A stretch of 64,000 bases of DNA from Hyphococcus sp. (GCA_021776415.1 JAJFFY010000057.1:1-64000), one strand, 5' to 3'. Counted from the first letter of the stretch, positions 16,371 through 24,482 are shown. Notes: generated from the sequence alone by a model not told the origin. A program made the numbers and translations.

Positions 16371-17276
16371 ATGACCGATACCCATAAACAGCGTGGCCCC
16401 TATCACGGGCGTGATGCGGTCGAAATATTAACGCCGGAGGCGCTGGCCTCCCCGGTGATCTTCGCCTCGCCGCATTCGGGGCGGGATTATCCGGAGGATT
16501 TACTGCGCAAAAGCCGTCTCGACCGGCATCAGCTGCGCCAGTCGGAAGACTCTTATGTCGATTTGATATTTGACGATGCGCCGCGCCATGGCGCGCCGCT
16601 GCTGCGTGCTTTGTTCCCGCGCGCCTATGTCGACGTCAACCGCGCCCGCGACGAGCTTGATCCAAGGATGTTTGCCGATCGCTTGCCGCCGGGCGCAGAC
16701 ACTCGCTCCAGCCGCGTGATTGCCGGGCTTGGCGTGGTCCCGCGGATCGTCGCCGATGGCGAGGATATCTATGACCGAAAGCTACATTTTGCCGATGCCA
16801 GCCGACGCCTTGCCGAGTGTTACGATCCTTATCATGTGGCCCTGGAGCGGCTTATTGAAGAGGCGTGCGCGCAGTTTGGCTGCGCGGTTGTGATCGATTG
16901 TCATTCGATGCCGTCAGCCGGCGGCGCGCCGTTCAGAAGCGGCGAAGCGCCGATTGATTTTGTGCTGGGCGACCGGTTCGGCTCGTCCTGCGCGCCGGTG
17001 GTGACGGCGCTCGCCGAAGAAACGCTCGCCGGCCTCGGCTATGAGGTTGCGCGCAATGCGCCCTATGCGGGCGGTTATGTTGCGGTCTCCTATGGCCGGC
17101 CGGCCAAGGGCGTTCATATTCTTCAGGTGGAAATTAACCGCACGCTTTACCTCGATGAGCAGCGCATCACCCGCACCGCTGGATTTGGAGAATTGCGCAA
17201 AGCCATGACCGCGTTAATTGCACGGATGACCAAGCTGCGCCCCGATGATTTATGGATGGCTCAAGCGGCGGAATAG
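16371..17276 (+). CDS. N-formylglutamate amidohydrolase family protein
   Basis: A 301-residue metal-dependent hydrolase (FGase/HutG-like, PF05013). The motifs are FASPHSGRDYP (metal His), SEDSYVDLIF, FPRAYVDVNRARDELDP, and the second metal site VIDCHSMPS. ILQVEINRTLYLDE near the end holds the conserved Glu/Asn. The named reaction releases formate from N-formylglutamate, the last step of one histidine-degradation route. No hut genes lie nearby, so the real substrate is open. It is divergent from cpdR across a 190-base intergenic stretch that probably holds both promoters; the pairing may be a conserved neighbourhood in the class, but I cannot check that here. Confidence 0.87.
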   Translation: MTDTHKQRGPYHGRDAVEILTPEALASPVIFASPHSGRDYPEDLLRKSRLDRHQLRQSEDSYVDLIFDDAPRHGAPLLRALFPRAYVDVNRARDELDPRMFADRLPPGADTRSSRVIAGLGVVPRIVADGEDIYDRKLHFADASRRLAECYDPYHVALERLIEEACAQFGCAVVIDCHSMPSAGGAPFRSGEAPIDFVLGDRFGSSCAPVVTALAEETLAGLGYEVARNAPYAGGYVAVSYGRPAKGVHILQVEINRTLYLDEQRITRTAGFGELRKAMTALIARMTKLRPDDLWMAQAAE

Positions 17277-17415
17277 AGACAAAGCCGAGCGCAATATTGC
17301 GGCGCAGCATGCGCCCTCGCATTTTGTGAATGCGGATTGCCAACCCGCCGCGTGTGGACTACTCCAAGCGCCGCTCTAAACTCAGGCCGCTCACCCCAGC
17401 CCTTAGAAAGTCCCT

Positions 17416-18594
17416 ATGACCGAGAAAACGCGCGACGAGACGCCGAAACGTAAAAAAAGCGCCCTGCGCCGGCTCGGGTCCGGCGTCAGCCGGCTGACCC
17501 GCGCCAAGCCCCGTTTCGTCATGCCGGCTGTGGAGGGCGGGTTGAAGGTGGTGATCGCCACCGATGCCTGGAAGCCACAACTCAACGGCGTCGTCAGAAC
17601 ACTTGATACGCTTGGCGAGATCTTGCGAGGCTTCGGCAATGAAGTGCTTTATGTGACGCCTAACGATTTTAAATCGATACCGCTGCCGTCTTATCCGGAA
17701 ATCCGTCTGTCGTTGTTGCCGAACCGCAAAGTGGCGAAGATGATTAACGAATTTCAGCCCGACGCCGTTCATATTGCCACTGAAGGGCCGATCGGGCGGG
17801 CGGCGCGACGGTTCTGTAAGCGCCGCGGCTATCCGTTTACGACCAGCTTTCACACCCGCTTTGCCGAATACGCCAATGAACGCTGGAAGGTGCCGACCAA
17901 GTGGGGCTATGCGATTTTGAAAGACTTCCACAATGCCGGCGAGACCATGATGGTGGCGACGCCGGGGCTTCGCCAAGAGCTGGAAGAGCGCGGATTTTCG
18001 GACATGAAGCTGTGGACCCGCGGCGTCGATCTTAAAAAGTTCACGCCCGGCGACCGTTCGTTATTCGATCAATATGAGCGCCCGATCTATCTCTATGTCG
18101 GCAGGCTGGCGGTGGAAAAAAGCATCGAAGATTTTATCGAGCTCGATCTGCCAGGCACCAAAGTGATTGTCGGTGAAGGCCCGCAGCGCGAAGAGCTGGA
18201 AGCAAAATATAAAGACGCCATCTTTACCGGGGCGAAATATGACGACGACCTGACCCGGCATTATCAGGCTGCGGATGTTTTTGTGTTTCCCTCACGCACC
18301 GACACGTTTGGTTTGGTTAATGTCGAGGCGCTTGCTTGCGGCGTGCCGGTGGCGTCCTATCCGGTGCGCGGACCGCTTGAAATTCTCGATGGCGCGACGC
18401 CAGGCTGCGGCGCGATGAACGAAGATTTGCGCCAGGCTTGTCTCGACGCTTATGCGCATCGCGACCAGGAAGAGTGCCGCAAATGGGCCGAGAATTTTTC
18501 CTGGGAGGCCGCATCGCGCCAGTTTATCGCAAATCTTGAAATTCCGGGGTTTGATGAAGAGTTTTGGCTGCGCTCAGCCAAAATGATTGATTGA
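17416..18594 (+). CDS. GT4-family glycosyltransferase (GT-B fold)
   Basis: A 392-residue retaining glycosyltransferase. The N-terminal half opens with VVIATDAWKPQLNGVVRTL, typical of the SqdX/MgtA-like subgroup that makes glycolipids. FHTRFAEYANER follows. The C-terminal donor-binding half has YLYVGRLAVEKSIEDFI, then PSRTDTFGLVNVEALACGVPV, the E-x7-E motif. There is no signal or membrane helix; a basic N-terminal extension (about 35 residues) could bind the membrane. The likely product is a glycolipid such as a mannosyl- or glucuronosyl-diacylglycerol, but donor and acceptor cannot be told from the sequence. It has no obvious operon partner; 276 bases follow before the next gene. Confidence 0.85.
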   Translation: MTEKTRDETPKRKKSALRRLGSGVSRLTRAKPRFVMPAVEGGLKVVIATDAWKPQLNGVVRTLDTLGEILRGFGNEVLYVTPNDFKSIPLPSYPEIRLSLLPNRKVAKMINEFQPDAVHIATEGPIGRAARRFCKRRGYPFTTSFHTRFAEYANERWKVPTKWGYAILKDFHNAGETMMVATPGLRQELEERGFSDMKLWTRGVDLKKFTPGDRSLFDQYERPIYLYVGRLAVEKSIEDFIELDLPGTKVIVGEGPQREELEAKYKDAIFTGAKYDDDLTRHYQAADVFVFPSRTDTFGLVNVEALACGVPVASYPVRGPLEILDGATPGCGAMNEDLRQACLDAYAHRDQEECRKWAENFSWEAASRQFIANLEIPGFDEEFWLRSAKMID

Positions 18595-18661
18595 CGCGGC
18601 GGCGCTTTTATTGGCGTCTCAACCGTAACTTGTATCAAACCTAAACACTGCCCGTAGAACG

Positions 18662-18693
18662 AGACATTTACGCTCGCGGCGCAGCAAATGTCT
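18662..18693. repeat. 8-base inverted repeat upstream of the HTH regulator
   Basis: AGACATTT (18662-18669) and AAATGTCT (18686-18693) form a perfect inverted repeat around 16 bases. It lies about 180 bases before the HTH gene and about 65 after the glycosyltransferase. It could be a weak hairpin or an operator; nothing else is evident in this 276-base gap apart from isolated TTAACC half-sites. Confidence 0.35.
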
Positions 18694-18870
18694 GGCGCGG
18701 CGTTAACCATACCTCCGCACCATTACCACCTTGGTTTTCAAAGGTTTTAACCCGCATAAGGCGAGCATCGCCGGGAAACTCCCCAGCGCGGCATGAGCTT
18801 TGCTGATTACCGGGTCGAATAGTCGACGGCGCCGCTGATGGCGTCCGGCTCGGCGACAGTGGAGTGGAAT

Positions 18871-19266
18871 ATGGTGCATCCAGTAGACGTTCATGTGGGC
18901 AGGCGGCTTCGCGCGCGCCGGCGGCTTCTCGGGCTGACGCAGGAATTATTGGCCAAAGCGGTCGATATCCGGTTTCAGCAGATCCAGAAATATGAAAGCG
19001 GTGCGAACCGCGTGTCGGCTTCCAGGCTTTGGTCGCTGGCCAAGGCGCTGGAGGTGCCGGTATCGTTTTTCTTCGACGGTATGAACGGGCATGAGCCTGA
19101 ACTCGAATATCAGCTGAATGGCGAATATGGCTTTGCCGAAGCACCGGCCGCCGAACTCCTGGATGATAAAGAGACCATCGATCTGGTGCGTTATTACTAT
19201 CAGCTCAACAAGGAGCCGCGCCGGCGGCTTCTCGATCTCGCCAAGGCGATGTCGATGGAGCACTGA
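18871..19266 (+). CDS. XRE-family helix-turn-helix transcriptional regulator
   Basis: A 131-residue DNA-binding protein. The HTH occupies about residues 6-60 (VGRRLRARRRLLGLTQELLA, then IQKYESGANRVSASRLWSLA). The short C-terminal part is predicted helical and contains LDDKETIDLVRYYYQL and RRRLLDLAKAM. This architecture, with HVGRRLRARR at the start and IRFQQIQKYE in the recognition region, is that of a regulator type abundant in alphaproteobacteria, often in several copies per genome. Targets are not known. The ATG at 18871 is preferred because GGAG stands 6 bases upstream; an ATG at 18838 would add eleven residues. Confidence 0.88.
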   Translation: MVHPVDVHVGRRLRARRRLLGLTQELLAKAVDIRFQQIQKYESGANRVSASRLWSLAKALEVPVSFFFDGMNGHEPELEYQLNGEYGFAEAPAAELLDDKETIDLVRYYYQLNKEPRRRLLDLAKAMSMEH

Positions 19267-19350
19267 GGTGCTCGACTAGCCTTGCCTGCCGACCCCGACT
19301 GCACCGCCTGACTTGCACAGCGCCGCAGCGATCGCCATGATCGCTGCGGC

Positions 19351-20166
19351 ATGTCTTTTTCAAAACCGGAAATAACCCAGTACGCTGACTTCGCGACGCG
19401 TCTCGCCGATGCGGCGCGGGCGCAAACCTTGCCGCGCTTTCGCAGCGGCTTGAAGGTTTCCAACAAGGCTGGCGCCGGTTTTGACCCGGTGACTGACGCC
19501 GACCGGGAAGCTGAACGCGTCATTCGTGAGATGATCGCTAAAACCTATCCCGCACACGGGGTCGTCGGCGAAGAGTTCGGCGAGACGCGCGGTGAGGGTC
19601 CATGGCGTTGGGTGCTGGACCCGGTCGACGGGACGCGAGCTTTTGTCTGCGGCGTTCCAAGCTGGACGACCCTTATTGCGCTTGAATATGAAGAGCGACC
19701 GGTGCTTGGATTGATAGATCAGCCCTATACGGATGAGCGCTGGATCGCGGTGAACGGTGCTGCCCGGTTTCGCCATGGCAAGATTGAAAAAGACTGTCGG
19801 ACCAGCGGCGTCGACGATCTTTCCGTGGCGCGGATCTCGACAACGGACCCGCGCCCGCGTCCTGCCGGTTATATCTATGACGAGGAAGCGGCGGCCTTTG
19901 CGCGTCTGGCGGGCGAAACGCGCCTCGCCCGGTTCAGTATGGACGCTTATGCATACGCCCTCCTGGCGCATGGTGAGCTTGATCTCGTAGTTGAGGCGGG
20001 ACTTCACCATCATGACTACGCCGCCCTTGCGCCTGTTGTTGAAGGCGCTGGCGGCGTCATTACCAATTGGGCGGGGGAGGCGGTTGGGTCGGATGCGCGC
20101 GGTGAGACTGTCGCCGCGGCGACGCCAGCCCTTCATGCCGCGGCGCTGAAATTCCTGACCGGGTGA
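19351..20166 (+). CDS. hisN: inositol monophosphatase family, histidinol-phosphatase type
   Basis: A 271-residue Mg2+-dependent phosphatase. Metal-site motifs are DPVTDADREAE, GEEFGE and WVLDPVDGTRAF, with the fifth ligand in HHHDYAALAPVVEGAGG. The set and the length match HisN, the non-PHP histidinol-phosphate phosphatase of alphaproteobacteria and actinobacteria that performs the penultimate step of histidine synthesis. The FVCGVPSWTTLIAL segment after DGTRAF, where SuhB types have NFLHG, supports the assignment over inositol phosphatase. A second member of the family (SuhB type) lies at 24492. No other his biosynthesis gene is close. It starts 84 bases after the HTH gene. Confidence 0.82.
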   Translation: MSFSKPEITQYADFATRLADAARAQTLPRFRSGLKVSNKAGAGFDPVTDADREAERVIREMIAKTYPAHGVVGEEFGETRGEGPWRWVLDPVDGTRAFVCGVPSWTTLIALEYEERPVLGLIDQPYTDERWIAVNGAARFRHGKIEKDCRTSGVDDLSVARISTTDPRPRPAGYIYDEEAAAFARLAGETRLARFSMDAYAYALLAHGELDLVVEAGLHHHDYAALAPVVEGAGGVITNWAGEAVGSDARGETVAAATPALHAAALKFLTG

Positions 20167-20215
20167 CGGCGCCGGCCTGGCGCTCTAAAATACTATCAGC
20201 AACGGAGACCGGACA

Positions 20216-21154
20216 ATGAGCAGAAAAGTTAAAAACAGTAGGTTCTCCAACTGGACGCCGGATCGGCTTGGCGACCTTGCCGGCAAGACCTATTTGATCA
20301 CCGGCGGTAATTCCGGCATCGGCCTTGAGGCGGCAAAGATGCTTGGCGCCGCTGGCGGGGATATCGTCATCGCCTGCCGCAACCCGCAAAAAGCCGCCGT
20401 GGCTGTCGATGAGATTGCCGCCGTCGCCAGCGGCAAAGTCGAGGATGTAAGTCTCGACCTGTCCAGCCTCGCCTCGGTTCGTCAGGCAGCGGAGGAAATA
20501 AAAAACCGTTTTGGCAAACTTGATGCGCTGGTCAATAATGCCGGCATCATGCAGACGCCGCAATTAGAAACCGCAGACGGGTTTGAGATGCAGATCGGCA
20601 CCAATCATCTCGGACATTTTTTGTTTGCGGGGTTATTGTTTGATCTTGTCGAAGCGGCGCAAGGGCGCGTTGTTGTTCTGTCCAGCATTGCGCACAAATA
20701 TGGCAAGATCAATTTTGACGATTTGATGTTGACCAATGGATATGATCCAACAACGGCTTACACCCAAAGCAAGCTCGCCAATATTTTGTTCGCCTTTGAG
20801 CTCGACCGGAAATTGGCGGCGGCAGGCAGCTCTGTTTCCTGCATCGCCTGTCATCCGGGCTATTCCGATACGCAGCTGCAAAGCACAGGCCCTGCAGGTT
20901 TTTTGAACGCTTTGTACAAAATTACAAATCGGTTGATGGCGCAATCTGCCCAAAAGGGCGCCATCCCAACGGTTTTGGCGGCGGCGGGCGAGAAGGCGCT
21001 TTCCGGCGCTTATTACGGGCCTACAGGCTTTGCCGATGCGCGCGGCCCGGTCGGCGATGCGGCCGTTGCGGGGCGTGCGCGCAACAAAAAGACCGCTACG
21101 CGCCTATGGGAGGAAAGCGAAAGACTTGTCGGGTTTACATGGTCGCGCCCATAG
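20216..21154 (+). CDS. short-chain dehydrogenase/reductase, retinol-dehydrogenase-like
   Basis: A 312-residue Rossmann-fold oxidoreductase. The nucleotide site is TGGNSGIGLEAAKML (about 31-45). The structural motif LVNNAGIM, the catalytic Ser in VVLSSIAH, and Tyr/Lys in YTQSKLAN are all present. The Arg-rich CRNPQKA after the second strand suggests preference for NADP(H). The sequence style (long N-terminus, NSGIG rather than GIG with A/S spacing, IACHPGYSDTQLQ) fits the retinol dehydrogenase / protochlorophyllide reductase-like subgroup. The substrate is unknown. It is followed by a dispersed repeat and convergent with the hydrolase operon. Confidence 0.86.
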   Translation: MSRKVKNSRFSNWTPDRLGDLAGKTYLITGGNSGIGLEAAKMLGAAGGDIVIACRNPQKAAVAVDEIAAVASGKVEDVSLDLSSLASVRQAAEEIKNRFGKLDALVNNAGIMQTPQLETADGFEMQIGTNHLGHFLFAGLLFDLVEAAQGRVVVLSSIAHKYGKINFDDLMLTNGYDPTTAYTQSKLANILFAFELDRKLAAAGSSVSCIACHPGYSDTQLQSTGPAGFLNALYKITNRLMAQSAQKGAIPTVLAAAGEKALSGAYYGPTGFADARGPVGDAAVAGRARNKKTATRLWEESERLVGFTWSRP

Positions 21155-21172
21155 GGCTGGGTAGGCTTTGGG

Positions 21173-21276
21173 CTAGATCATCGACCGATTAATAGGAATC
21201 GCCCGATGATCTAGATTCTTTATTGCACGCCGGTTGGTGCGAAAAACCGGTTTCCACTTTTTCGCCCGGCGCTCTA
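21173..21276. repeat. dispersed palindromic intergenic repeat, copy 1
   Basis: Two parts. The left is an 11-base perfect inverted repeat, CTAGATCATCG (21173-21183) and CGATGATCTAG (21204-21214). The right (21239-21276) contains GCGAAAAACCGG, TTTCCACTTTTTCGC and ends GCTCTAG; GCGAAAAA and TTTTTCGC can pair. The right part aligns with the copy at 58018-58121 (CCGGAAAACCGG, CCCACTTTT, GCTCTAG). Repeats with an AACCGGTT..CCACTTTT core are widespread between genes of alphaproteobacteria. The final CTAG supplies the TAG stop of the hydrolase gene on the minus strand. Confidence 0.75.
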
Positions 21277-22197
21277 GCGCACAGCGACAAACGCATCAAA
21301 CACTTTCCAGTATAGCTCCTGGGTCTCGTTGCTTTCCATCATGATTTCGTGCAGTGCGCCCGGAATGATGACTCGCTCAATGCGGTCGTTTTGTGCGGCG
21401 ATAGTCTCGTGGTCGCCGCCGTCAATCAGCTTTTCTTCGCCAGCCGTGATAATCCGTATCGGGATTTGCAAGTTGTCGAAAAACCCTTGCTGATGAATTT
21501 CTTTGCTGGTCTTGATGGCCGCATGGACCCAGCCAAAGGTTGGCGCGGCGTTGGCCGCGCTCGGCTCGGTCAGTTGCAATTGCCGGAAGCGTTCATGACG
21601 CTCAGGGTCGGAGGTGAGAATATTACCCTCAAACGCCTTGGAATCGTCTTCTTTGTTGGTCACTGGCGCGGCCCCAAGTCCGGCGGCGCTGGCGAGCGTG
21701 CTGACGATGCTAAAGACTGAATTGGCCGGCCCGGCGAAAAGCCGGGTCATCGGCGCACACAAAACTGCGCGCTCAAAGCCATGATAGCCGCTAGCCAGCA
21801 ACATCAGCGCGGGCATGCCGCCCATGGAATGGGTCATCAACATTGTCGGCGCTCCAAAGCGCGGTTTGACTTGTGTTTCAGTGAAACGGCGCAAGTCCTC
21901 GCGGAGAATATGAAAATAGTTTTTCCATTTCGCCTCGCGCGCGCTGTCCCGGTCGGACAGGCCCTGCCCGCGCCAGTCCATCATCGCGACATTGAACTTG
22001 CGGGCGTGAAGTCGGCCAATGGTCTCAAAATATTTTTCAATAAACTCCGCCCAGCCGGGCTCAAGAACAATTGTACCGCGCGCATCGGCTACGGGGAAGA
22101 ATGCGCCACGCAGCACAGCGCCGTCGGAGGCCGCAAACATAAACGTCTCTGCGCCGTCCGGAACCGGATTGGACGGTATACGGATAAAGTCTGTCAT
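21274..22197 (-). CDS. alpha/beta hydrolase, lysophospholipase-like (serine aminopeptidase S33 domain)
   Basis: A 307-residue alpha/beta hydrolase. The features are DGAVLRGAFFPVADARGTIVLEPG, then MDWRGQGLSDRD, the nucleophile elbow THSMGG (Ser 124), and GALHEIMMESNE near the end with the catalytic His. The RGQGLS and THSMGG motifs and length fit the monoacylglycerol lipase / lysophospholipase group, so a lipid ester is the likely substrate. It is the last gene of a three-gene unit: its ATG overlaps the stop of the SCP2-like gene by 4 bases (ATGA), and an SCP2 lipid carrier next to a lipase supports a lipid role. Its stop codon lies in a dispersed repeat. Confidence 0.85.
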   Translation of the reverse strand: MTDFIRIPSNPVPDGAETFMFAASDGAVLRGAFFPVADARGTIVLEPGWAEFIEKYFETIGRLHARKFNVAMMDWRGQGLSDRDSAREAKWKNYFHILREDLRRFTETQVKPRFGAPTMLMTHSMGGMPALMLLASGYHGFERAVLCAPMTRLFAGPANSVFSIVSTLASAAGLGAAPVTNKEDDSKAFEGNILTSDPERHERFRQLQLTEPSAANAAPTFGWVHAAIKTSKEIHQQGFFDNLQIPIRIITAGEEKLIDGGDHETIAAQNDRIERVIIPGALHEIMMESNETQELYWKVFDAFVAVR

Positions 22198-22514
22198 TTT
22201 GCCTGCTTAAAGTTAAGGCGCGCCATCACGCTCAAATCACCGGAAATCGAGAGCTGACCGGAAACATAGACACTTTCAAAGGCGCGCTCGCCGGATATTG
22301 CGCGCAGCAAAATATCCGCCGCCCCGCGCCAAGTGCAATCGGTCCTGGCGCCGGTTTTTGCGATGCTGACGATCGGCGGGGTTTGGCGCCCGTCAATGCG
22401 AATGGTTTTATCACCGCCACCCACAGTCAACAGCGCGATCACCGCCCCGAACGGTTCTGCAAATGTATTCTTCGCCGCCGCCAGGAGCGGGTTGGTGATT
22501 TTCGCGCCTGACAT
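22194..22514 (-). CDS. SCP2 sterol-binding-domain-like protein
   Basis: A 106-residue protein. The second half (CTWRGAADILLRAISGERAF, then VSGQLSISGDLSVMARLNF) follows the SCP2 pattern in which a helix before a Gly is followed by G-x-L-x-I-x-G-D. SCP2 domains form a hydrophobic tunnel for acyl chains or sterols; in bacteria the binding partner is mostly unknown. The protein is short and just covers one domain. GGAG stands before the ATG. It lies 15 bases after the exported methyltransferase-like gene and overlaps the hydrolase start, so the three are probably co-translated. Confidence 0.68.
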   Translation of the reverse strand: MSGAKITNPLLAAAKNTFAEPFGAVIALLTVGGGDKTIRIDGRQTPPIVSIAKTGARTDCTWRGAADILLRAISGERAFESVYVSGQLSISGDLSVMARLNFKQAK

Positions 22515-22529
22515 CCGGCTGCTCCAGTC

Positions 22530-23423
22530 CTATTCCAGCAAGGCGCCGTCAGCGGCGATGGGTTTGCGAAATTTCAGCGTCATGCGGTCGCTCTCGCCAA
22601 TCGCATCATAGGCCGCGCGGTCAAAGGTTGGGTCTTCCTGGCCGCGCATTTCCGCTGAGCGCCGTGACGGCGGCAAGGTCCAAACCCCAAACGGGTGGTC
22701 TTTTGTATCTTTCGGATTGGCGTTGATCTCTGATGCGGCTTCGAAGTTAAATCCTGCGCCTTTGGCCAGGGCAATGACATCATCTGTATACACATAACCG
22801 CTGCTTCCGTCGCGAGGCAGGCCGGCGTTGTCGGCGCGGTGCTCAACCACGCCAAGCACGCCGCCAGGTTTCAGCGCGTCATAAAATTCCTTGAAATAGG
22901 CCTCAGCAGCGCCGCGCGACTGCCAGTTGTGAACATTGCGGAAGGTTAAAGCCACGTCTGCAGAGCCGGCCGGCGCCATATCGCCACCATCGCCAAGAAT
23001 GCTCATCCGCACATCACCATAAAGGTCAGGCTTGTCCAGATAGGCTTTTTTAAAAGCGCTGAGCGAGGCTTGCACCCGCTCGCTTGCGCCTTCGGGCGAG
23101 AAGCCCGCAGCGTAAAAAACGCCGTCGCCGGACCTCAGGTAAGGGGCGATGATTTGCGTATACCAGCCGCCGCCGGGCCAGGCCTCGATCACAGTCATGC
23201 CCGGTTCGATCCCGAAGAATGTGAGCGTTTGCGCCGGGTGGCGATAGGCGTCGCGGGCACGCTCCTCGTCGGCGCGATGATCGCCGGCCAGAACGCTTGC
23301 CAGCACTGCGCCATTGTCGGGCGCGGCCGCCTGTTCTTGCGGCGCCGCGTCTTCCTGCTCGCCGCCGCAAGCCGCAAGGGCCGCCAGGCCGGCGGCTAAA
23401 AACAAATACCTAACTTGTCTCAT
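22530..23423 (-). CDS. methyltransferase-fold lipoprotein
   Basis: A 297-residue protein starting with a lipoprotein signal (MRQVRYLFLAAGLAALAAC, lipobox LAAC, acylated Cys 19), so it should be anchored in the envelope. The mature part has a class I methyltransferase-like fold: TVIEAWPGGGWYTQIIAPYL in place of motif I, VALTFRNVHNWQ after strand 4, and ALKPGGVLGVVEHRAD. Motif I is unusual (EAWPGGGW rather than D/E-x-G-x-G-x-G). AdoMet is not expected outside the cytoplasm, so a methyltransferase role is doubtful. The start at 23423 has GGGAG upstream and yields the complete lipoprotein signal. It is first in the operon with the SCP2-like and hydrolase genes. Confidence 0.8.
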   Translation of the reverse strand: MRQVRYLFLAAGLAALAACGGEQEDAAPQEQAAAPDNGAVLASVLAGDHRADEERARDAYRHPAQTLTFFGIEPGMTVIEAWPGGGWYTQIIAPYLRSGDGVFYAAGFSPEGASERVQASLSAFKKAYLDKPDLYGDVRMSILGDGGDMAPAGSADVALTFRNVHNWQSRGAAEAYFKEFYDALKPGGVLGVVEHRADNAGLPRDGSSGYVYTDDVIALAKGAGFNFEAASEINANPKDTKDHPFGVWTLPPSRRSAEMRGQEDPTFDRAAYDAIGESDRMTLKFRKPIAADGALLE

Positions 23424-23598
23424 CTCATCGCTCCCATATGACGACCTCCATTTACCATGCTTTCGGCTGCGGTCCACGCGCGTCCGCATCAAACCTGCGC
23501 GGGGTTGAAACCGCAGAAGCGGCGCCTATCTCAAATAGGACGGAGGCCAGTTGGCTCTGTTTGCGTGTTCCCGGCCATTTGGCGGAAGCATGTGAGAA

Positions 23599-23629
23599 CC
23601 CTCGCTTATCCAAGGAGGATATGACTATG
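23599..23629 (+). promoter_or_regulatory. ROSE-type RNA thermometer hairpin before hsp20 (candidate)
   Basis: In the leader RNA CCUCGCUU (23600-23607) pairs with AAGGAGG (23612-23618), closing a 4-base loop with one bulged G at 23604. The pairing covers the whole ribosome-binding site. The UCGCU stretch fits the U-U/C-GCU signature of ROSE elements, where exactly this G is bulged opposite the Shine-Dalgarno. The next gene is a small heat shock protein, the usual ROSE client. Upstream bases from about 23530 could form the additional stems of the element; I did not resolve them. Confidence 0.72.
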
Positions 23630-24088
23630 CGTACATTTGACTTAACCCCCCTTTATCGCTCGACGGTTGGTTTTGACCGGGTTTTTGATTTGCTCGACAG
23701 TGCCGGCAAAGCGGAATCGACCGGCTATCCGCCCTATAATATCGAGCGGCTCGACGGCAATGATTACCGCGTCACGCTCGCGGTCGCCGGCTTCGGCGAA
23801 GCCGATCTCGACCTTGAGATTCGTGAAAACACGCTAACCATCACCGGCGCCCGCAAGGACGGCGATGAAGGCCAAGAATTCCTTTATCAGGGCATTGCCG
23901 GCCGCTCCTTTGAGCGCCGCTTCCAGCTCGCCGAGCACGTCAAAGTCGCTGGCGCTTCGCTGGTCAATGGCTTGCTCAATATCGATTTGCAGCGCGAGAT
24001 CCCTGAAGCCATGAAACCGCGGAAGATTGCGATTAATGGCGGCGAAGCGACCAATATCAAAGTCCTGAAGGACCAGGACGCCGCTTAA
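23627..24088 (+). CDS. small heat shock protein, Hsp20/IbpA type
   Basis: A 153-residue ATP-independent chaperone that holds unfolding proteins in heat stress. The N-terminal motif MRTFDLTPLYRSTVGFDRVF is the class A (IbpA-like) start. The alpha-crystallin domain (about 40-130) shows YNIERLDGNDYRVTLAVAGF, LTITGARK, FLYQGIAGRSFERRFQL and the end motif GLLNIDLQREIPE. The C-terminal I-x-I type anchor may be KIAING. The AUG at 23627 is 8 bases after AGGAGG. Expression is probably controlled by a ROSE thermometer in the leader, and a terminator follows directly. It is a single-gene unit. Confidence 0.93.
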   Translation: MRTFDLTPLYRSTVGFDRVFDLLDSAGKAESTGYPPYNIERLDGNDYRVTLAVAGFGEADLDLEIRENTLTITGARKDGDEGQEFLYQGIAGRSFERRFQLAEHVKVAGASLVNGLLNIDLQREIPEAMKPRKIAINGGEATNIKVLKDQDAA

Positions 24089-24124
24089 GGCGATTACGAC
24101 CAAGTATATTCCCTCTATACTTGT

Positions 24125-24156
24125 AAGGGTGCGGATTTTCCGCACCCTTTTTATTT
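24125..24156 (+). terminator. rho-independent terminator of hsp20
   Basis: A 10-base perfect inverted repeat (AAGGGTGCGG at 24125-24134, CCGCACCCTT at 24140-24149) with a 5-base loop is followed by TTTATTT. It lies 37 bases after the hsp20 stop codon. Confidence 0.9.
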
Positions 24157-24227
24157 GCGCTCAAGTTGCTACGATGGTTTTTCAGTTAAACGGGCGCCGC
24201 TTCGTTGCGTCCCGGTAAGGCGTCAAA

Positions 24228-24482
24228 ATGGGTGGGATAATCAAGATCATCGCCGCAGCTTTGGTTGGGTTTGCGCTGGCGGCCTGTGTCAGCGATGATG
24301 CCGGTTATGCGGGGGCGGAAACGATATCGATCCCCTACGATCCGTATGATTTCGACCCTAAAGATTTGCTTGCCGAGGCCCAGGCGCATTGCGAGGCCTA
24401 TGGCCTTCGCGCGGTGTATGAAGACGAGACCGTCGATCCGCAATCGGTGCGATGGCGGTATCGTCATTATCGGTGTGTATAG
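24228..24482 (+). CDS. small lipoprotein, unknown function
   Basis: An 84-residue protein with a lipoprotein signal (MGGIIKIIAAALVGFALAAC, lipobox LAAC, Cys 20). The mature part is short and rich in acidic and aromatic residues (YDPYDFDPKDLLAEAQAHCE, then AVYEDETVDP) with a Tyr/Arg-rich end (VRWRYRHYRC). Two Cys in the mature part could form a disulfide. I do not recognise the family. It is convergent with the SuhB-type gene, 9 bases apart. The signal sequence and compact coding context make it a likely real gene. Confidence 0.65.
   Translation: MGGIIKIIAAALVGFALAACVSDDAGYAGAETISIPYDPYDFDPKDLLAEAQAHCEAYGLRAVYEDETVDPQSVRWRYRHYRCV

Noticed and set aside
18700-18730. CtrA-type site before the HTH gene
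   Set aside because: Single TTAACC half-sites occur but no TTAA-N7-TTAA pair, so a CtrA box is not supported.
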